NCBI GenBank assembly: GCA_002364555.1
Contig: DEYM01000054.1
Span: 39,438-75,470 of the forward strand
Reading direction: 5' to 3'
DNA from: Phycisphaerales bacterium UBA3158
GTDB lineage: Bacteria; Planctomycetota; Phycisphaerae; Phycisphaerales; SM1A02
Length of the DNA stretch: 36,033 bases
Numbering within the stretch: position 1 is the stretch's first letter; each line of letters starts with the position of its first letter. The translations under genes were made by a program, and so were the position numbers. Under the pieces are notes generated by a model, which was not told the DNA's origin, did not search any database, and was given only the letters and a program-made list of their open reading frames with translations. This document shows, piece by piece, positions 7,338-16,439 of the stretch.

Positions 7338-9521
7338 ATGACAGACTCACCAAACAGTCTTGAACTTCAGGTAACCGGCATGCACTGCGGCGGCTGTGTC
7401 GCCAATGTCCAGAACGCCCTGGAAGGCCTCTCAGGGGCCACGAATGTGCAAGTCGATCTCCATCAGGCCATGGCGAGCATGGAAGGGGTGATCGACCCCT
7501 CGACCGCCATCAAGGCCATCGAGGCCAAGGGCTTCTCGGCCTCCATCCGGGAGACCAGCTGGACCCCGGTGACACTTCGCACCGATCTCGAACGAAGACA
7601 GCACTCCGCCGCCCAGAAATGGGGATGGCGGGCGGTGCTGGGACTGCTCGTATGGGTCCCCCTCGAGATCCTGCACTGGAGTCTGAACTCAGCGGATCAT
7701 GCCTCGTGGTTGCCCTGGCTGATGTTCGGTGGTTCCACGCTGGCTGTTGTTCTCGTGGGGCATGGCTTCTTCCAATCTGCCCTTCGCGCCCTCAGGCGTG
7801 GTGGCACCAACATGGACACGCTCGTGTCGATCGGCGTGCTGACGGCCTGGTCCTATTCGGTGGTCCTGATGGTGCTGACGCTCGTGGGCGTTCGTCATGG
7901 CCAGATGACCTACTTTGCCGAGGCGTCGGCGCTTCTGGCCATCATCAGCCTCGGACACTGGCTCGAAGCCAGAGCCACGGCCAAAGCCGGATCCGCTGTT
8001 CGCTCATTGCTTGAAATGCAACCGGACACGGCGGAAAGACTGGACCACGATGAGCAGATCACCGAGGTCGCGATCGAGAAGATCTTCAAGGGCGATCGCC
8101 TTCTGGTCCGGCCGGGTGCACGCGTCGCTGTCGACGGCAGGATTCTCGAAGGCGTCTCAGAACTCGATGAATCGGTCGTCACTGGAGAACCGATTCCCGT
8201 CAAACGCCAGATTGGCGACCAGATAACGGCCGGCAGCATCAACACGACGGGTCGACTCATCGTCGAAGCGACCGTTGATGGGACCGGGACAACCGTGGCC
8301 AGAATCGCGGATCTGGTGACCCATGCCATCGCCTCCAAGGCCAATATCCAGCGATTGGCCGACAAGGCCAGCAGCATATTCGTCCCGGTGGTTCTCTCGA
8401 TCGCGCTGCTGACCGTGGTTGGATGGTCGCTTGCCTCGATCATCACTGGTGACATCGGTCCGTTCCAGACAGGCCTCATAGCGGCCGTCACCGTGCTGGT
8501 GATCTCATGCCCATGCGCTCTTGGACTGGCTACCCCCATGGCGGTGATGGTCTCCGCCAGTGAAGCCGCCCGCAACGGGATACTCGTCAAGTCGGCAGTC
8601 GCGCTGGAAAGAGCGGGCCTTACCGAGGCCGTGATCTTCGACAAGACCGGAACACTCACCGCCGGGCAACCGCAGGTGGTCGATGTCCAGATCGAACCCG
8701 GGCAGGATCTCGATGAAGTCATTCGCCTGGCAGCAGCCGTCGAGTCGCCCAGCGAACATCCCATCGCCAGGGCAATCGTCAAGCATGCCTCGTCGAGATC
8801 GACTCGAATACCGTCCGTCACCGATTTCATGGCCCAGCCCGGTCAGGGCGTGTCCGGTCAGGTGGAGAACCGGCATGTACAGGTCATTCGAGATGCCGTT
8901 GCATCCTGTCGTGTGGTCGTGGACGATCAGACCATTGGAACGATCACCGTCTCCGATGAACTTCGAGAGGATGCCGTTCGAGCAGTTGCTCAACTACGAG
9001 CCCTCGATATCGATGTCCACATGCTCTCGGGTGATCGAAAACAGGCGGCACTTGAAATCGCCGGGCAGGCCGGCATCGCCGACGATCGGGTTCACGCCGA
9101 GCAGACACCCGAAGACAAGCAGCGGTGGATAGAACAATCTGCCAGCAGAACCATGATGGTCGGAGACGGCATCAACGATGCCGCAGCGCTCGCTGAAGCC
9201 GATGTCGGTGTCGCCATGGCGACCGGAACCAACATCGCGGTCGAGGCGGCCGACGTCATCATTCCGGGTGATCGTCTCACGAATCTGGCGAGAACCATCT
9301 CGATCGCCAGAATGACCAGGCGATTCATTCGACAGAATCTCTTCTTCGCCTTCGTCTACAACGCCACGCTCATACCGATCGCGGCCATTGGATTGCTGGG
9401 TGCCTCCGGACCGATCTGGGCCGCCATAGCCATGGGCCTCAGCGACGTGACGGTCATCGGCAATGCCTTACGACTCGGGGTTCGTCTGCGACGCATGAAC
9501 AGGCGGGACCCGAACTCATGA
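7338..9521 (+). CDS. copA: Heavy-metal (Cu(I)-type) P1B ATPase
   Basis: A membrane pump that hydrolyses ATP to move Cu(I) out of the cytosol. The 727-residue protein starts with one HMA domain (GMHCGGC, Cys17/Cys20), then membrane helices, the actuator motif VTGEP, the membrane metal motif CPC (391-393) in SCPCALGLATP, the phosphorylation site DKTGT (Asp435), SEHP (472-475) and the hinge GDGIND (609-614). The following helix has N-x6-YN-x4-P (Asn667, Tyr674, Asn675), the Cu(I)-pump signature. The last helix reads MGLSD...N..R, with Asp703 where Cu(I) pumps normally have the second Ser of MxxSS. The frame is open from 7185, but the HMA domain begins at once after the ATG at 7338, and the extra residues look non-coding. 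The DUF1800 gene follows after 125 bp. Confidence 0.93.
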   Translation: MTDSPNSLELQVTGMHCGGCVANVQNALEGLSGATNVQVDLHQAMASMEGVIDPSTAIKAIEAKGFSASIRETSWTPVTLRTDLERRQHSAAQKWGWRAVLGLLVWVPLEILHWSLNSADHASWLPWLMFGGSTLAVVLVGHGFFQSALRALRRGGTNMDTLVSIGVLTAWSYSVVLMVLTLVGVRHGQMTYFAEASALLAIISLGHWLEARATAKAGSAVRSLLEMQPDTAERLDHDEQITEVAIEKIFKGDRLLVRPGARVAVDGRILEGVSELDESVVTGEPIPVKRQIGDQITAGSINTTGRLIVEATVDGTGTTVARIADLVTHAIASKANIQRLADKASSIFVPVVLSIALLTVVGWSLASIITGDIGPFQTGLIAAVTVLVISCPCALGLATPMAVMVSASEAARNGILVKSAVALERAGLTEAVIFDKTGTLTAGQPQVVDVQIEPGQDLDEVIRLAAAVESPSEHPIARAIVKHASSRSTRIPSVTDFMAQPGQGVSGQVENRHVQVIRDAVASCRVVVDDQTIGTITVSDELREDAVRAVAQLRALDIDVHMLSGDRKQAALEIAGQAGIADDRVHAEQTPEDKQRWIEQSASRTMMVGDGINDAAALAEADVGVAMATGTNIAVEAADVIIPGDRLTNLARTISIARMTRRFIRQNLFFAFVYNATLIPIAAIGLLGASGPIWAAIAMGLSDVTVIGNALRLGVRLRRMNRRDPNS

Positions 9522-9646
9522 GCCCCCAGTGTCTCAAATCCCCTAAATGACAGGGATAGATCGAGAACTTGGAACGTACCACTTGATATCAGGGACATTC
9601 ACAGGCATTCTCTACTTGTTGCCAGCCATCACCGGGAGTCACACTG

Positions 9647-11152
9647 ATGCCAACAGGGCTCAGCCGAATCAGCACCAAGGACTTTGACTACTGGGCAGCG
9701 CTGCACCTCCTTCAAAGAGCCGGATTCGGTGGAACGCCGTCACAGGTGTTCGAGTTGAAGAAAAAGGGTCCCGAGGACGCTGTCGACCATCTCCTTGAAT
9801 TCGAGCAGGTCGAGGATGGTGGTGTCAACGCGAAGGTAGAAGGTCGATTCGACAACGACATCATGCGCAGCCTGACGGCCGATGAGCGGCGACAGCGTAA
9901 TCAGGCCAGAAAGAACGGCAATGAGGCCGTGCTCGAACGATTCCGAAACGAACGACAGAAACGCCAACGAGCCGATCGTCGCCAACTCGCGGAGCTGCAG
10001 TCCTGGTGGATGGCCAGGATGATCGAGACACGGCGTCCCTTCCAGGAAAAGATGACGTTGTTCCTGCATGGACATTTCGCAACCGGCTATCGCGCCGTCG
10101 AAGACAGCTACCACATGTTCAAGCAGAACGAACTGTTTCGATCGAATGTCACCGGAAACTTCAGAGATGATCTCGTCCGGAACATCATCCGGGATCCGGC
10201 CATGATCAAGTATCTCAACAACAACCAGAACTCGCGAAGAGCCCCCAATGAGAATCTGGCCCGCGAACTCATGGAGCTCTTCACGCTGGGCGAAGGAAGA
10301 GGCTACACGGAGCAGGACATCAAGCAGGGCGCCAGAGCGCTCACAGGCTACACCTATCGCGATGACGAGTTCCAGTTCAATGCCGGCAACCATGACGACG
10401 AGATGAAGGTCATCTTCGGCAAGCGCGACAAATGGGACGGCGACGACTTCGTGGATCTCATCTTCGCTCGCAGCAGTGCCAGCGAATTCATCTGCGAAAA
10501 GCTCTATCGCTTCTATGTGAACGACTCGAGCAGCACGCTCGAGGGCCCGGCCAGGTCGGTGGTCCGGCAGATGGCCAAGACCTTCAAGGCTGACAATTTC
10601 GAACTCAAGCCGGTGCTGAGGAAACTGTTTCTCTCAAGGCACTTCTACGACGAATCGAACCGATCGGCCATCATCAAGTCGCCGGTCCAGCTCGTCGTCC
10701 AGGCGATCCGCTCGCTGGGGGCACCCGTTCGAGACGTGCCTCGCATCGTCCAATCCTGCTCCCTCATGGGCCAGGATCTCTTCAAGCCCCCATCGGTGAA
10801 GGGTTGGGATGGTGGCCGGAAGTGGATCAACACCTCCACGCTCTTCACGAGACAGAACACCCTGATCTACCTGCTCACCGGCAGAATGCCCGGCAGCAAG
10901 CCCTGGGACAACAACTCCAGCGAATTCGATGCGAGGCATCTGCTCGAACATCTCAGGGAACTGACCGATCGGGATCGCGAGCATGATGCCGTCGTCTACC
11001 TGTCACGCTTCGTCATCGGAACAGTGCCCGAGGAGAAGAGACTCGTCGAATGGGTCGACTATGTCCGTGAACGCGGTGGCATCGATGACAATCCGACCAT
11101 CATCAATCTTCTGGCACTCATGACGGCAGCTCCCGAGTACCAACTCTGCTGA
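9647..11152 (+). CDS. DUF1800 family protein
   Basis: 501 residues, a normal length for DUF1800, a widespread bacterial family of unknown function usually encoded next to DUF1501. Typical landmarks are present: an N-terminal AALHLLQRAGFGGTP segment, a conserved WW/FxxKMTLFLHGHF region (about 120-145), the strongly conserved NENLARELMELFTLG (about 200) and the C-terminal FICEKLYRFYV segment. I see no cleavable signal peptide at the chosen N-terminus. The ATG is preceded by GGGAG at suitable spacing. Sixteen nucleotides separate its stop from the DUF1501 gene, so the pair is co-transcribed, as in other genomes. A link to copper handling comes only from gene order. Confidence 0.93.
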   Translation: MPTGLSRISTKDFDYWAALHLLQRAGFGGTPSQVFELKKKGPEDAVDHLLEFEQVEDGGVNAKVEGRFDNDIMRSLTADERRQRNQARKNGNEAVLERFRNERQKRQRADRRQLAELQSWWMARMIETRRPFQEKMTLFLHGHFATGYRAVEDSYHMFKQNELFRSNVTGNFRDDLVRNIIRDPAMIKYLNNNQNSRRAPNENLARELMELFTLGEGRGYTEQDIKQGARALTGYTYRDDEFQFNAGNHDDEMKVIFGKRDKWDGDDFVDLIFARSSASEFICEKLYRFYVNDSSSTLEGPARSVVRQMAKTFKADNFELKPVLRKLFLSRHFYDESNRSAIIKSPVQLVVQAIRSLGAPVRDVPRIVQSCSLMGQDLFKPPSVKGWDGGRKWINTSTLFTRQNTLIYLLTGRMPGSKPWDNNSSEFDARHLLEHLRELTDRDREHDAVVYLSRFVIGTVPEEKRLVEWVDYVRERGGIDDNPTIINLLALMTAAPEYQLC

Positions 11153-11168
11153 AATTCAGGAACCACAC

Positions 11169-12461
11169 ATGACCGATTCAACACAACACCCGTGGAGCCG
11201 TCGACTGTTCATACGCCAAGGCATGGCGCTGGCCTCCCTGGCGACGACCACACCGCTGTTCATCCAGCAGACGGCCGAAGGTGTCATGATTCCAATCGGA
11301 TCAGCATTGAGCTCGATTCCCGGCATGCCTCAAGATCGCATTCTGGTGATCGTCCAGATGAGCGGCGGAAACGACGGGCTCAACACGGTCGTTCCATACG
11401 GACTCGACGACTACTACCGGCTTCGACCGACCATCGGCCTGAAGAAGCCCGGCTCTGGGGCCGATGCCGCACTTCAACTCAATCAGGCACAGGGAATAGG
11501 GCTCAATCCCGCGTTCTCAGGCCTTCAGGAACTGATGGATTCGGGCGTCGCCTCGATCGTCCAGGGGGTGGGCTATCCCAATCCGAATCGCTCCCACTTC
11601 TCCTCGATGGATATCTGGCACACGGGCAATCCCGATGGCAGACGCGGCAATGGATGGCTCGGTCGATACTTCGACAATGCATGCGGCGGCACGCCGAACC
11701 CGGAGATCGGCATTTCACTCGGTAGCGATTCGCCGCTGGCCATGCAGGGCGATCAGGTCATGCCGGTCAACTTCGAATCCGCGGATCTGTACCGATGGAT
11801 GGGCGAGGATCTGGACAAGGGGCTGAATCGGCCTTACGGCAATGTGGGTGACCAGAACAGCCTGAACGAATCCAGCGATCAACTGGCCTTCCTCAAAAGG
11901 ACATCGATGGATGCCCAGTTGTCCTCGCAGAAAGTTCGCAAGGCCGTCGCCCAGCAACCGCTCTCGACCTATCCGGGCGGCACGCTGTCGAACCAGCTGA
12001 GAATGATCGCGGCCATGATCCGATCCGAGATGCCGACACGCGTCTACTACGCGAGCATGGGCGGATTCGACACGCATGCGAATCAGGCCGGGCAGCATGG
12101 CCGCCTCCTCAGGCAAGCCGGCGACTCTTTGAAATCCTTCTACGAGGACATCAAGGCCCAGGGAAACCAGAAACGCGTACTGACCATGGTGTTCTCGGAA
12201 TTCGGTCGCCGGGTCCCGCAGAACGCCTCCAATGGAACCGATCATGGAACAGCCGCTCCGATGTACTTCATCGGGGACATGGTTGAACCGGGCGTGCATG
12301 GAACACATCCTTCATTGAGCAATCTCGACAATGGAGACCTCAGGTTCACCACCGATTTCAGATCCTGCTACGCGGAGGTCCTCGACAACTGGATGGGCGC
12401 CGACAGCAAGGATGTGCTTGGTCGCAAATGGAAGCCGACCAAGATCATCAAGACGACATGA
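11169..12461 (+). CDS. DUF1501 family protein, Tat-exported
   Basis: 430 residues. The N-terminus has a twin-arginine signal (SRRLFIRQGMALASLATTTP), so export of a folded, possibly cofactor- or metal-loaded protein is likely. DUF1501 proteins belong to the sulfatase/alkaline-phosphatase-like superfamily by fold. Landmarks are VIVQMSGGNDGLNTVVPYG near residue 60, RSHFSSMDIWHTG near 145, GGFDTHANQAGQHG near 300 and VFSEFGRRVPQNASNGTDHGTAAP near 345, all typical. No enzymatic activity is established for the family. A Shine-Dalgarno-like AGGAA precedes the ATG. Its TGA overlaps the ATG of the HMA lipoprotein by four bases, so the two are translationally coupled. Confidence 0.93.
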   Translation: MTDSTQHPWSRRLFIRQGMALASLATTTPLFIQQTAEGVMIPIGSALSSIPGMPQDRILVIVQMSGGNDGLNTVVPYGLDDYYRLRPTIGLKKPGSGADAALQLNQAQGIGLNPAFSGLQELMDSGVASIVQGVGYPNPNRSHFSSMDIWHTGNPDGRRGNGWLGRYFDNACGGTPNPEIGISLGSDSPLAMQGDQVMPVNFESADLYRWMGEDLDKGLNRPYGNVGDQNSLNESSDQLAFLKRTSMDAQLSSQKVRKAVAQQPLSTYPGGTLSNQLRMIAAMIRSEMPTRVYYASMGGFDTHANQAGQHGRLLRQAGDSLKSFYEDIKAQGNQKRVLTMVFSEFGRRVPQNASNGTDHGTAAPMYFIGDMVEPGVHGTHPSLSNLDNGDLRFTTDFRSCYAEVLDNWMGADSKDVLGRKWKPTKIIKTT

Positions 12462-12754
12462 TCGTGAAGAGACTGCTCAATTGCTCGGGAATCGTTCTCG
12501 CTGGATGCCTGTTCGCATCCTGCTGTACCGAGGAACCCGTCACGAGAACGGTGAGGATCGAAGGCATGCATTGCGAGAAGTGCGAGGCGAGCATCGAGGA
12601 ATCCATCGCAGCCATGGATGGCGTGCGACTATGCGACGCCTCATTCGAGGGCGGGAACGCGGTGATAACAGCCGAAAATCCAGCTGCGATGGAACTGGCG
12701 ATCGATCGCATCCGCATGATGCAATTCACCGTTTCGACCAGCGAAGAGGAATGA
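12458..12754 (+). CDS. Lipoprotein with a heavy-metal-associated (HMA) domain
   Basis: 98 residues. The first 22 form a lipoprotein signal with LAGC (Cys17) or, less likely, FASC (Cys22) as the lipidation site. The rest is a single HMA/CopZ-like domain: VRIEGMHCEKCEASIEESI has the CxxC metal site (Cys39, Cys42), followed by the expected beta-alpha-beta pattern. Most HMA chaperones of this size are cytosolic; here the domain would sit on the periplasmic side of a membrane. The frame is open slightly further upstream (12428), but the ATG at 12458 overlaps the DUF1501 stop (ATGA) and directly precedes the signal. It is a plausible periplasmic copper carrier for the neighbouring ATPase or di-heme enzyme; that is inference. 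Confidence 0.85.
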   Translation: MIVKRLLNCSGIVLAGCLFASCCTEEPVTRTVRIEGMHCEKCEASIEESIAAMDGVRLCDASFEGGNAVITAENPAAMELAIDRIRMMQFTVSTSEEE

Positions 12755-12793
12755 CTGTCCGCTGATACTCGCAGCCGCCTACACTGTTCCCCC

Positions 12794-14620
12794 ATGATCA
12801 TCATCCACTGCCTCATACTCTCGCTGACAGCACAGGTCGGCAATGCCCAGGGGAACCAGACTCATCCTGCCGCCTGGGACAAGACCATCGCGCAACTCGA
12901 GGCCCCGAGCGGAGCGGCTTTCCTGCCTGATGGCCGGGCGATCCTGACCGAGCGACACCGGCACGCTGTCTCGATCGTGAATGCCAACGACAACATCAGC
13001 CGTCCATGGATCGAGCCGGGCATCCTGCATCAGCCGCATGGCATCGATGCAAACGAAGTCGGTGTGATCGTGGTTGCCGACAGCGGCAATCATCTCGTCA
13101 GGTTCTTCAACCCCAAGGGTGAGCTGGTTCATACCGTTGATGGACACGAACTCAGTGGACGACGTTTCCGAACACCCATGGATGTCGCGATATCCAATTC
13201 CGGACTTGCGGTCGCGGACACCGGGAACAACCGAGTCGTCGTCTTCAATCGGAACGGAACCTTTCGGTGGAGCACGGATGAGATCGCGGATCTCGAACTC
13301 AATTCGCCCGAAGGCGTCGACATCGACGAGTCCGGGAACGTCTTCATCGCCGATACCGGAAATCATCGTGTCGTCATCATCGATGAGAACGGAAAAACGA
13401 AGAGAACATGGGGAGACTGGGGCCGTTTCCCGGGACTCTTCGCCGAACCATCGGGTATCGAACATCGCCAAGGCGTGGTCTATGTCGCCGATCGACTCAA
13501 CCATAGAGTCCAGATCTTCGACACCGATGGAGAACTGATCTCCTGGTGGGGCATGCATGCCGTCGTCCCCAGACAGGGAGAAGGTCACATCCACTATCCC
13601 TCCGATGTGGCGATCAATGCCTCGGGTGATCGATCACTGGTCTCGGAACCCTTCGAGAGACGAGCTCAGACGTTCCAACCCGGAACCCCCTCCCGACCAC
13701 CGCGTTCCAACACGAGAGCCCCCCGAGGTCTTCAGTCTCATTTCGGTTCTCAACTCGAATCCGGGCCTCGAGGACTCGTCACCTGGGAGCCTGAAGTCCG
13801 GAGCCTGCCGGTATTCATCACGGATCGGGAGATCCCGATTCATGTCGCCACCTTCGGCACACCCGGTGCCGGGCCTGGCCGAATCGGCAAAGTGGCCGAC
13901 ATCAGCTGGAATCCCGTGGACGATGTCCTCACCATCCTCGATACACAGAACCACACGATCCAGAATTGGAAAGTGGCCCTCCCCCCCTCCGAGAAACCCA
14001 GTTTCAATCTGGATGCCGCCGTTCTCCTGCGATCCTCCTCGCTTCCGCGAATCGAGGACGGCTCCCTTCTGCATCCGATTGCCGCCGACTACGACGATGA
14101 GGGCACGCTTCATGTCATCGATGGGCATTGCGATGAGATCTACTCCATCAGGAACGGTGAACTGATCCCATGGAACATCGACTTCGATCCGGTCGCCATC
14201 GATGCCGGGAAGGCGACGATCGCCGTCGCCGACGGCAGGACCGGCCAGGCCCATCTCTTCACGAATCAGGGACAGCTCAAGGCCTCCATCGGACCGGCCC
14301 CTGATCTCTCATCACCCAACCCTGGGGGCATTGTCATCCTTCGTGACGGATCCCTGGTCATCTCCGATTCGGGATCGGATCGTCTTGATCATTTCGCCGA
14401 AGATGGCAGACACCTGGAGACGATGTCATCATCGGGAGGTGATCATGGCCAGATCTGGATTCCCGGCGAAATCGCAGAAGATGCCAATGGCCGCATAATC
14501 GTCCTGGATCAAGGCAACCATCGCATGCAGGGATTCGAACCCAATACTGGTTGGGTTCTGACATTCGGACTTGGCCGATCCATGACACCAGACCGCCTCA
14601 AACGGAGCCAACAGCCATGA
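12794..14620 (+). CDS. Secreted NHL-repeat beta-propeller protein
   Basis: 608 residues with a short N-terminal signal peptide (MIIIHCLILSLTAQVGNAQG). Repeats of the NHL type are clear in the first half: VVADSGNHLVRFFN, VADTGNNRVVVFN, IADTGNHRVVIID and VADRLNHRVQIFD, each about 45-50 residues apart. Further copies follow in the C-terminal half (ILDTQNHTIQNW, ISDSGSDRLDHF, VLDQGNHRMQGF). This gives one or two propellers. NHL propellers are binding platforms or, in some cases, hydrolase or lyase folds; no catalytic set is recognised. A charged Pro/Arg-rich segment (about 285-320) separates two propeller halves. It lies 39 nt after the HMA lipoprotein gene, and its TGA overlaps the start of the YtkA-like gene. 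Confidence 0.88.
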   Translation: MIIIHCLILSLTAQVGNAQGNQTHPAAWDKTIAQLEAPSGAAFLPDGRAILTERHRHAVSIVNANDNISRPWIEPGILHQPHGIDANEVGVIVVADSGNHLVRFFNPKGELVHTVDGHELSGRRFRTPMDVAISNSGLAVADTGNNRVVVFNRNGTFRWSTDEIADLELNSPEGVDIDESGNVFIADTGNHRVVIIDENGKTKRTWGDWGRFPGLFAEPSGIEHRQGVVYVADRLNHRVQIFDTDGELISWWGMHAVVPRQGEGHIHYPSDVAINASGDRSLVSEPFERRAQTFQPGTPSRPPRSNTRAPRGLQSHFGSQLESGPRGLVTWEPEVRSLPVFITDREIPIHVATFGTPGAGPGRIGKVADISWNPVDDVLTILDTQNHTIQNWKVALPPSEKPSFNLDAAVLLRSSSLPRIEDGSLLHPIAADYDDEGTLHVIDGHCDEIYSIRNGELIPWNIDFDPVAIDAGKATIAVADGRTGQAHLFTNQGQLKASIGPAPDLSSPNPGGIVILRDGSLVISDSGSDRLDHFAEDGRHLETMSSSGGDHGQIWIPGEIAEDANGRIIVLDQGNHRMQGFEPNTGWVLTFGLGRSMTPDRLKRSQQP

Positions 14621-15048
14621 AGCACATCGTCCTTTCACTCTTCGCCCTCTGCTGCCTGCTGAACTTCGGTGGCTGCTACAACTCCGGCATGAAGACCCTT
14701 GTGGCTCCTCCCGTCGCCCGGACACTGGCATCCAACGATGGCCAATACACCTTCTACTGGGTACCCAGGCCGGATCCGATTCCACTCAACAGATTCTTCG
14801 CCATCGATGTTCAGGTCATGGATATCGCGGGCAATCTCATAACACCAGAACAAGCAAAGCTCACGGTCGATGCGGGTATGCCACAACATGGACACGGCAT
14901 GAACCATGTCCCGCGAGTGAAGACATCCAAGGATGGGTGGACCGCCGAGGGGCTGTTGATGCACATGCCCGGCGACTGGCAGATCTACTTCGATCTCGAG
15001 ATCGACGGCGTCTCCTATCGCGGGCAGACCCCGATGAACATTGACTGA
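14617..15048 (+). CDS. YtkA-like lipoprotein with a His/Met cluster
   Basis: 143 residues. The signal ends in GGC (Cys20), so a lipoprotein is expected. The mature part fits the YtkA-like (FixH-related, Ig-like) family: strands around FFAIDVQVMD, then MPQHGHGMNHVPRV (88-101), a Gly/Trp turn, then LLMHMPGDWQIYFDLEIDG. The His/Met-rich loop (His91, His93, Met95, His97) and the later MHM are the kind of side chains that bind copper in periplasmic proteins. YtkA-like proteins often accompany copper or cytochrome oxidase assembly genes. The ATG overlaps the NHL gene stop, with GGAG 9 nt before it, so it is preferred over the longer frame from 14551. The next gene begins two nucleotides after its stop. 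Confidence 0.85.
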   Translation: MKHIVLSLFALCCLLNFGGCYNSGMKTLVAPPVARTLASNDGQYTFYWVPRPDPIPLNRFFAIDVQVMDIAGNLITPEQAKLTVDAGMPQHGHGMNHVPRVKTSKDGWTAEGLLMHMPGDWQIYFDLEIDGVSYRGQTPMNID

Positions 15049-15050
15049 CG

Positions 15051-16328
15051 ATGCCAGTGACTGTCGTCATCCTGTCCTGCCTGCTGGCAGCGAGCCCGCT
15101 GACTGATACCCAGAAACGTCGGATCGCGGGCCTGTCCGGTGCCATGCAAGGCACGCCGGATCCGACCAATGAAGCCTGGAACGATCCCACAGCCGCCCTT
15201 CTTGGCCAGCGACTTTTCTTCGACACGGGCTTCTCCCTGAACAATCAGGTCTCATGTGCCACCTGCCATGATCCCGCCATGGGATTTGCCGATGGCAAGC
15301 CGCTGCCCACTGGCCTTGCGAAGGGAAGTCGGCACACGCCCTCCCTGTTGAATGTGGCGGAGCATCGCTGGTTCTTCTGGGATGGCAGGGCCGACACACT
15401 CTGGTCACAGGCATTGCATCCGTTCGAGCGTGCGGAGGAATTCGGTTCGAACAGAATGGCTGTTCTGAATCGAGTCCATGACGATCCGATCCTGCGAACG
15501 GAATACGAAACCGTATTCGGGCCTCTACCACCACTGGATGACCACTCGAGATTTCCCGAGAATGCCGGCCCACATGCTCCGTCCGGTTCGAGAGAACACG
15601 ATGCCTGGCAGATGATGACGCCAGCGGATCAACAGGCATGCGATCGAGCATTCTCGAATCTCGGAAAGGCCATTGCGGCCTATGAGCATCGGCTTGTCCC
15701 CCCACCGAGCTCATTCGATCTGTTCGTGACCGCCATGCTTGCAGATGATCACAAGGCCATGGCCGCCTATCCAGATGATGCTCGTCGCGGTCTCCTCATG
15801 TTCATCGACGAGGCTGGGTGTCGCCAATGTCATTACGGCCAACTGCTCAGCGATCTGGAATTCCACAACACTGGAGTCCCACCTTCACATGGTGGGCTAC
15901 CTCGGGATGCCGGACGCTGGGAGGGGATCAAGCTACTCCAGGCCAACCCGTTCAGAGCCAGCGGCGAGTTTTCAGATGACCCCGAGAGCATCCGGGCGCT
16001 CTCGACAGATTCTCTGGCCAGAAATAGTGAGCTCTGGGGCGCCTTCAGGACCCCGTCGCTCCGAAACCTCAATCAGACGGCTCCCTACATGCATCAGGGG
16101 CAATTCAAGTCAATTCGTGAGGTGCTCGATTTCTACAACACCCTCGACACCATGGTGGTCCTCGATCACCATCAGGAGACGGTGCTGAAGCCTCTTGGGC
16201 TCACCGAAACACAGCTAGAGGACCTCGAATCCTTCCTGATGACCCTTTCAAGCCCGAAATTGCCAGCTGAACTGGGGCGAAAACCCGGAAGTAGCCCGGG
16301 CATCGATCAGATCGAAACCGTCGATTAA
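15051..16328 (+). CDS. Di-heme cytochrome c peroxidase / MauG family protein
   Basis: 425 residues with an N-terminal signal peptide. Two c-type heme sites are present: CATCH at 69-73 and CRQCH at 257-261. Family landmarks surround them: LGQRLFFDTGFSLNNQVSCATCHDPAMGFADG, FFWDGRADTLWSQALHPFE, then FRTPSLRNLNQTAPYMHQGQF with the second-heme ligand region, and a final REVLDFYN segment. Members either reduce hydrogen peroxide or, like MauG and MbnH, use high-valent hemes to oxidise protein Tyr/Trp residues. The sequence alone does not tell which. A Pro/His-rich insert lies at about 158-190, between the two heme domains. It is the last gene of the tightly packed operon, so it would work in the periplasm with the lipoproteins encoded just before it. 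Confidence 0.92.
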   Translation: MPVTVVILSCLLAASPLTDTQKRRIAGLSGAMQGTPDPTNEAWNDPTAALLGQRLFFDTGFSLNNQVSCATCHDPAMGFADGKPLPTGLAKGSRHTPSLLNVAEHRWFFWDGRADTLWSQALHPFERAEEFGSNRMAVLNRVHDDPILRTEYETVFGPLPPLDDHSRFPENAGPHAPSGSREHDAWQMMTPADQQACDRAFSNLGKAIAAYEHRLVPPPSSFDLFVTAMLADDHKAMAAYPDDARRGLLMFIDEAGCRQCHYGQLLSDLEFHNTGVPPSHGGLPRDAGRWEGIKLLQANPFRASGEFSDDPESIRALSTDSLARNSELWGAFRTPSLRNLNQTAPYMHQGQFKSIREVLDFYNTLDTMVVLDHHQETVLKPLGLTETQLEDLESFLMTLSSPKLPAELGRKPGSSPGIDQIETVD

Positions 16329-16439
16329 CTCTCGTTAAACCAAGATTTGAAGGATCGTTCTCGATCATTTGTGCGTACAGAGTACAGTGAGAGATATCGG
16401 GATTAGGCGATTTCCCCGCCTTCCCTAGATGGCCCCTAT

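Noticed and set aside
7910..8830. A 306-codon minus-strand frame opposite copA.
   Set aside because: Ser/Thr/Ala-rich shadow of the P-type ATPase codons.
16375..16385. GTAC-AGA-GTAC upstream of the choice-of-anchor B gene, similar to the palindrome before copA.
   Set aside because: The half-sites match only at GTAC and the centre differs (AGA versus AGT); too short to claim a shared operator.
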